Positions 5,444 to 8,532 of a DNA stretch of 8,532 nt are shown piece after piece (the first letter of the stretch is position 1; every line of letters starts with the position of its first letter). This stretch comes from an uncultured Mycoplasmatota bacterium (lineage in GTDB: Bacteria; Bacillota_I; Bacilli_A; RF39; UBA660): the NCBI GenBank assembly GCA_947643295.1, contig CANRVM010000047.1, positions 1 through 8,532 on the forward strand, read 5' to 3'. The notes under the pieces were generated by a model. That model saw only the letters and a list, made by a program, of their open reading frames with translations, did not search any database and was not told the DNA's origin. The position numbers were made by a program, and so were the translations under genes.

Positions 5444-6751
5444 ATGCATACTAATTTAATTATAGGAATGATAAATTCTATAATTGCTGAAAATACAAAA
5501 ATAATAGTAGCATTTCAGCAATCGAGTTCTAATGAACAAAGGAACGAAATACATGTTGAAGCTAGTAATCTTTATTCTTTTTACCAACAAATGTTAGATA
5601 AAGTTCCTAGTCTTTTAACAGAAGCAAATGGTACTATTTTTCGTGAGATATGGGGAGCTTTTTCTAATAATTTAGAGTGCTTAAAAGATTATACTAAAAC
5701 TACATCGCAAACACAACTTAATGATATAATAGAAAAGCTAAATGTTAGAACATTTGAGTATGTTACGACACCAGAACAAAAAAAGAAAGAACTTATTGAG
5801 ATTAATAATCACATATTAGGGTTACAACAAATAATACCTAAGTCTGCTAATGCAGAATTATATAATCAAATGTATAAACAGGCTTTTGATACTTATGAAT
5901 CAAGTAAGAAATATTTACAGGATTGGCCTGATTCCGCTTCTTCTTTGCAACCAGAATTAGATAAATTAATAACTAACTTAAAAGGCCTACAGAAAACTAT
6001 TAAACGTGTTGAATTTCCTATAATAGCTAGAAGCCCTGAGTGGTATAAAAGAAAAGCCATATTAGGAAATAATTCTGATTATGAAATAGTAAGTAGTAAT
6101 CTAAAAGGTTTACGTGAGGAAGCATTAAATTTACAGAAGGCCTTAAATCAAAACGAAAATAAAGAAGGTTTTACAGCGGAACATTACCTTTTTGGCTCAT
6201 GTAATTCAACCAAAGTTTTTTGTTTTGAAAATGCTAATGTTTTATTTTATATAAATGTTCCAGATGAGCAACAATCTTTAGAAAATTCAAATATTGTTTG
6301 TGGTTTCACACCAAAGGACGAGCAAGGACGATATTTCAGGAACGGCATACAATTTGATTTTAATTATCAGGATTCATTTACTAGTTTTTATACAAATGAT
6401 AAGGGAAATCTTGAAGATAATTATATTGAGCCAAGATATTGGGAAAAAGATGACGAAGATTGTAAAATAATATATTTTGATCCGGCTGAAGGTCGTTGTG
6501 CTTGTAAATCCGCAGCATATATGGTAGGTGGTCTAAATCCTAATGGTTATTTATGGGAAGAAAGTTTAGCATACAAAAGGTATATAGATACTCAGAAAAT
6601 CGCTTACCTTGAAAGTCCTTTTAATGTCTTTACAAATTATAAAGATTATGAAACAGCAATTGATGTTTTAACAACAAATATAGAATTTTTTAGGAAAAAT
6701 TGGGCTTCATTTTGTGCATCCAAAGATTCAAAAAATTTCAAGTCTTTGTAA
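5444..6751 (+). CDS. Orphan hypothetical protein, 435 residues, unrecognised
   Basis: I do not recognise this protein. It starts at ATG 5444 with AAGGAG at 5430-5435; an in-frame GTG at 5435 falls within the Shine-Dalgarno and is rejected. Residues 1-240 read as mostly helical, rich in Gln, Asn, Lys and Leu, with coiled-coil-like stretches near 110-130 and 170-235. Residues 245-435 look like a mixed, strand-rich domain with aromatic residues and cysteines at 253, 260, 286, 340, 352 and 354; the last two sit in GRCACKSAAYMVGG. No signal peptide or clear membrane helix is seen. By hand count 23 of 33 isoleucine codons are ATA, against 7 of 17 in the 2H gene and 2 of 13 in the deformylase, which suggests separate origin. 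It has its own strong promoter, possible operator, and no clear terminator. The helical front plus compact back layout could suit a sensor-effector protein, but nothing proves it. Confidence 0.9.
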   Translation: MHTNLIIGMINSIIAENTKIIVAFQQSSSNEQRNEIHVEASNLYSFYQQMLDKVPSLLTEANGTIFREIWGAFSNNLECLKDYTKTTSQTQLNDIIEKLNVRTFEYVTTPEQKKKELIEINNHILGLQQIIPKSANAELYNQMYKQAFDTYESSKKYLQDWPDSASSLQPELDKLITNLKGLQKTIKRVEFPIIARSPEWYKRKAILGNNSDYEIVSSNLKGLREEALNLQKALNQNENKEGFTAEHYLFGSCNSTKVFCFENANVLFYINVPDEQQSLENSNIVCGFTPKDEQGRYFRNGIQFDFNYQDSFTSFYTNDKGNLEDNYIEPRYWEKDDEDCKIIYFDPAEGRCACKSAAYMVGGLNPNGYLWEESLAYKRYIDTQKIAYLESPFNVFTNYKDYETAIDVLTTNIEFFRKNWASFCASKDSKNFKSL

Positions 6752-6897
6752 AAGTTAAGAATTTGTCTCTAAATATACTTTTCCTTATGAAAAAAATTTC
6801 GTTTTAGAAAGATAGAAAGTAATGGTACATTCTTATGTTTTAATACATAAATTGTCATATATGAATGTAATGATAATTTTTATATAAGATTCATGAT
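6752..6897. other. AT-rich non-coding stretch after the orphan gene
   Basis: No gene, RNA or terminator is convincing here. The only structure seen is a 10-base palindrome, TCATATATGA, at 6855-6864. The lack of a T-tailed hairpin means the end of the orphan gene's transcript is undefined. Confidence 0.5.
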
Positions 6898-7128
6898 ATG
6901 AAAGTTAAGTTTCTTTTTGACACTAATATATGGAAAGAGAAGGAATTACAAATAAACTATTTATATATCATACTTCTGGAACTCCAATTCTTTTTTCTAA
7001 TGATGGTTATTCACATGAAGATTATATTAAGGAGGCACTTTCTTTAGAAGATTTTTTTAGATTTTTCCTATGGTAAAACAATATATGAAGTAGATGATTA
7101 TTTTTATAAAAAAACGTTCAAGAAATAA
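6898..7128 (+). pseudogene. Possible frameshifted gene remnant
   Basis: Three consecutive pieces read like protein but in alternating frames. MKVKFLFDTNIW begins at ATG 6898. From about 6930 the sense moves to another frame (EREGITNKLFIYH, then GTPILFSNDGYSHEDYIKEA, then LSLEDFFRF), which stops at TAA 7074-7076. From about 7060 the original frame resumes with YGKTIYEVDDYFYKK and stops at TAA 7126-7128. Two compensating single-base indels, one near 6925-6935 and one in the T-rich run near 7047-7068, would join them into one protein of about 75 residues. No good Shine-Dalgarno precedes 6898. Alternatively only the 48-codon frame 6930-7076 is real, or the whole is chance coding look-alike in AT-rich DNA. 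No family is recognised. Confidence 0.35.
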
Positions 7129-7364
7129 AAAAACTAAATATAAACAGAAAATAGCTTGTTAACGTACTCTCATTTCTGTTATATTGCATATAGATAAAAA
7201 AATTCATACAATAAAAGAGACTATCTTTGATAGTATAAATGAAATATAGTTTTATAAAGTAGTATGAAGATTTATCATATTTTTTAAATATTATGGTTAC
7301 TATTCGTAATATAGAGCTAAATTTTAGATAAGAAAATAGAAAACAATAGGAGAGTGTTGCGAAA
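7129..7364. other. AT-rich intergenic region before the deformylase gene
   Basis: No coding region is supported. Two inverted repeats are seen: AACAGAAA (7143-7150) with TTTCTGTT (7173-7180), 22 bases apart with no T-run, and the tight hairpin ACTATC-TTT-GATAGT (7220-7234). A weak promoter for the deformylase may lie at TTTAAA (7283-7288) plus TAATAT (7307-7312), spacer 18. AGGAGAG (7348-7354) is the deformylase ribosome binding site. Confidence 0.5.
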
Positions 7365-7934
7365 ATGGAAATAAAAGTAAAAACCATTGAAAAAGACTTA
7401 GAATATCTAAGACAAGTATCCAAACCAGTTGATTTTCAAGATGATTCTTATAAAGAAGCTTTACAAGTATTAGATGAATTTTGTAAAACGTCTGAGAACT
7501 GTATGGCAATGGCTTCTGTCCAATTAGGGATTCCTTTACGTCTTGTTTATTTAAAGAAGACAAATTTAAATCATTTGGATGACGAGGATTATAACGAGTC
7601 AAAAATTTTGATTAATCCAGTTATTAAAAAAAGAGAAGGATTAACTAGGTATTGGGAATCTTGTCTTAGTTGCATGGATAATTTTGCCTTAGTAGAAAGG
7701 CCTTATAAAATTGAAATTGAGTATCAAGATGAGAACCAAAAGAAGCATCATGAAATATTAGAAGGATTTCCTGCTACGGTAGTATCCCATGAAATGGATC
7801 ATTTGGATGGTATTCTACATATGGATAAAGCCATTCAACTATTACATATGGAAGCGGAAGAAAGAAAAAAGTATCGAGAAGAGCATCCTTATGAAATTAT
7901 TAGAAAAGATGGCGACTTTGAGGAGAAAAGATAA
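7365..7934 (+). CDS. Peptide deformylase (variant motif I)
   Basis: Peptide deformylase removes the formyl group from the N-terminal methionine of new proteins, using a metal held by one Cys and two His. The 189-residue protein starts at ATG 7365 with AGGAGAG at 7348-7354. Motif II is WESCLSC (97-103), with ESCLS in place of EGCLS and metal ligand C100. Motif III is SHEMDHLDG (141-149), with ligands H142 and H146 and catalytic E143. Motif I, normally GxGxAAxQ, reads CMAMASVQ (46-53): the glutamine is kept but both glycines are lost and the second alanine is serine. All catalytic residues are present, so activity is likely, but this is a divergent class and may not be the housekeeping copy. 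A charged tail (160-189) ends the protein. It is a single-gene unit with its own terminator. Confidence 0.88.
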   Translation: MEIKVKTIEKDLEYLRQVSKPVDFQDDSYKEALQVLDEFCKTSENCMAMASVQLGIPLRLVYLKKTNLNHLDDEDYNESKILINPVIKKREGLTRYWESCLSCMDNFALVERPYKIEIEYQDENQKKHHEILEGFPATVVSHEMDHLDGILHMDKAIQLLHMEAEERKKYREEHPYEIIRKDGDFEEKR

Positions 7935-7938
7935 AATC

Positions 7939-7964
7939 TAGATAATTAGTATCTATTTTTTTTT
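7939..7964 (+). terminator. Intrinsic terminator of the deformylase gene
   Basis: TAGATA (7939-7944) pairs with TATCTA (7950-7955) across a 5-base loop, followed by nine T residues (7956-7964). The stem is AT-rich and short, but the T-run is excellent. It begins only four bases after the stop codon. Confidence 0.75.
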
Positions 7965-7973
7965 ATCATTTTT

Positions 7974-7982
7974 TGATATACT
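7974..7982 (+). promoter_or_regulatory. Extended -10 promoter candidate for the P-type ATPase gene
   Basis: TGATATACT matches TGN-TATAAT except for one base (TATACT). The -35 position would fall in the T-run of the preceding terminator (about 7954-7960), with no good match, so this would be an extended -10 promoter without a true -35. The start of transcription would be near 7989, just before AGGAAGGTG (7994-8002). Confidence 0.45.
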
Positions 7983-8006
7983 ATTTAAAGAATAGGAAGG
8001 TGCTAC

Positions 8007-8532
8007 ATGAATCATATTGAGATAGAAGAATTATATCAGAAATTAAATACAAAAGAAGAGGGATTAAGTAAAAAAGAAGCATTAACAAGATTAGAATTAT
8101 ATGGAAAAAATGTTCTTCCAAAGAAAAAAAATAAGAGCTTTTTTAAAATTTTATTAGAAGAACTAATGGATCCTATTGTATTACTTTTAGTGATAACTGT
8201 TATTTTTTCCTTTTTGATTGGAGAAATAGTAGATGCGGTTGCAATTATTTTTATTATTTTAATTGATTTGTTGATTGGTTCGATTCAGGAGTATAAAGCA
8301 GAGAAAAATGCCGATAGCTTATCTCAAATTATTACCGTAAAAAATAAAGTATTAAGAGATGGAAAAGAAATCGAAATCGATTCGGTTGATTTAGTAGAGG
8401 GAGATGTTGTTTTACTTGCATCAGGTGATAAAGTAAGTGCCGATATGCGACTAATTGAATGTCATAATTTTACAGTGAATGAATCAATATTAACTGGTGA
8501 AAGTATGAACGTTGAAAAAAATCCTCATAAAA
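8007..8532 (+). CDS. P-type cation ATPase, type II (calcium-like), N-terminal part
   Basis: The first 175 codons of a larger gene run off the right edge; the full protein should be about 850-900 residues. The start is ATG 8007 with AGGAAGGTG at 7994-8002. Residues 1-45 match the cation-ATPase N-terminal domain (GLSKKEALTRLELYGKNVLP). Two membrane helices follow (about 56-72 and 74-91), with MDPIVLLLVITVIFSFLIGE. The actuator domain begins after that: EGDVVLLASGDKVSADMRLIE (about 131-151), where SADMR replaces the usual PADxR, then the dephosphorylation loop TGES at 163-166. This pattern is typical of SERCA/PMR1-like bacterial calcium pumps that export Ca2+, sometimes Mn2+. The phosphorylation motif DKTGT and the ion-binding helices lie outside the window, so ion choice is unproven. 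Confidence 0.93.
   Translation, partial: MNHIEIEELYQKLNTKEEGLSKKEALTRLELYGKNVLPKKKNKSFFKILLEELMDPIVLLLVITVIFSFLIGEIVDAVAIIFIILIDLLIGSIQEYKAEKNADSLSQIITVKNKVLRDGKEIEIDSVDLVEGDVVLLASGDKVSADMRLIECHNFTVNESILTGESMNVEKNPHK

Noticed and set aside
7220..7234. Hairpin ACTATC-TTT-GATAGT as a terminator
   Set aside because: No T-run follows the stem.
7118..7602. Two overlapping minus-strand frames around the deformylase start
   Set aside because: Both overlap the deformylase gene or AT-rich spacer, give low-complexity Phe/Ile/Ser-rich products, and lack convincing Shine-Dalgarno sequences.
1..8532. tRNA, rRNA, riboswitch, insertion sequence or CRISPR array
   Set aside because: No cloverleaf with a TTCGA-type arm, no regular repeat-spacer array, no transposase and no long leader with recognisable riboswitch elements was seen on either strand by reading; a covariance-model scan was not possible here.

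Overview
The window is AT-rich, roughly 70% A+T by eye. Every confident gene lies on the + strand. Initiation sites have strong AGGAG/GAGGTG-type Shine-Dalgarno sequences, promoters are of the extended -10 type, and UGA is a stop codon. Together with a collagen-like GPT-repeat protein of the kind found on endospore surfaces, and a Cdd1-type helix-hairpin-helix protein, this points to a low-GC, probably spore-forming Bacillota, such as a gut Bacilli/Erysipelotrichia- or Clostridia-like lineage. I cannot name the species.

Layout. (1) 1-1875 is the tail of one operon: the C-terminus of a probable NUDIX hydrolase, a degenerate HD-domain protein coupled to it by a 4-base overlap, an unrecognised 241-residue protein and a Cdd1-like HhH protein, closed by a hairpin terminator. 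(2) 1876-2667 holds a single gene for a short collagen-like, cysteine-rich, probably spore-surface protein, with its own promoter candidates and a terminator. (3) 2672-5353 is a five-gene operon read from an extended -10 promoter: NUDIX hydrolase, HIT-like protein with a reduced His triad, intact HD-domain phosphohydrolase, transglutaminase-like Cys/His protein and 2H phosphoesterase (RNA ligase/cyclic phosphodiesterase-like). (4) 5383-7364 looks like an accessory insert. It has a strong promoter with an inverted repeat over its -35 region, a 435-residue protein I do not recognise whose isoleucine codons are mostly ATA (unlike its neighbours), a possibly frameshifted gene remnant, and about 240 bases of AT-rich DNA with two small inverted repeats. 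(5) 7365-8532 returns to core-type genes: a peptide deformylase with an altered motif I, its terminator, and the 5' part of a P-type (type II, calcium-like) cation ATPase that runs off the end.

Taken together, operons 1 and 3 gather small enzymes that act on nucleotides or phosphodiesters (two NUDIX, one HIT-like, two HD, one 2H). A shared role in nucleotide clean-up or RNA-end metabolism is possible but is only inference from co-location; the transglutaminase-like member has no obvious place in it. The strongest candidate for something undescribed is the orphan 435-residue gene with its own regulated-looking promoter.
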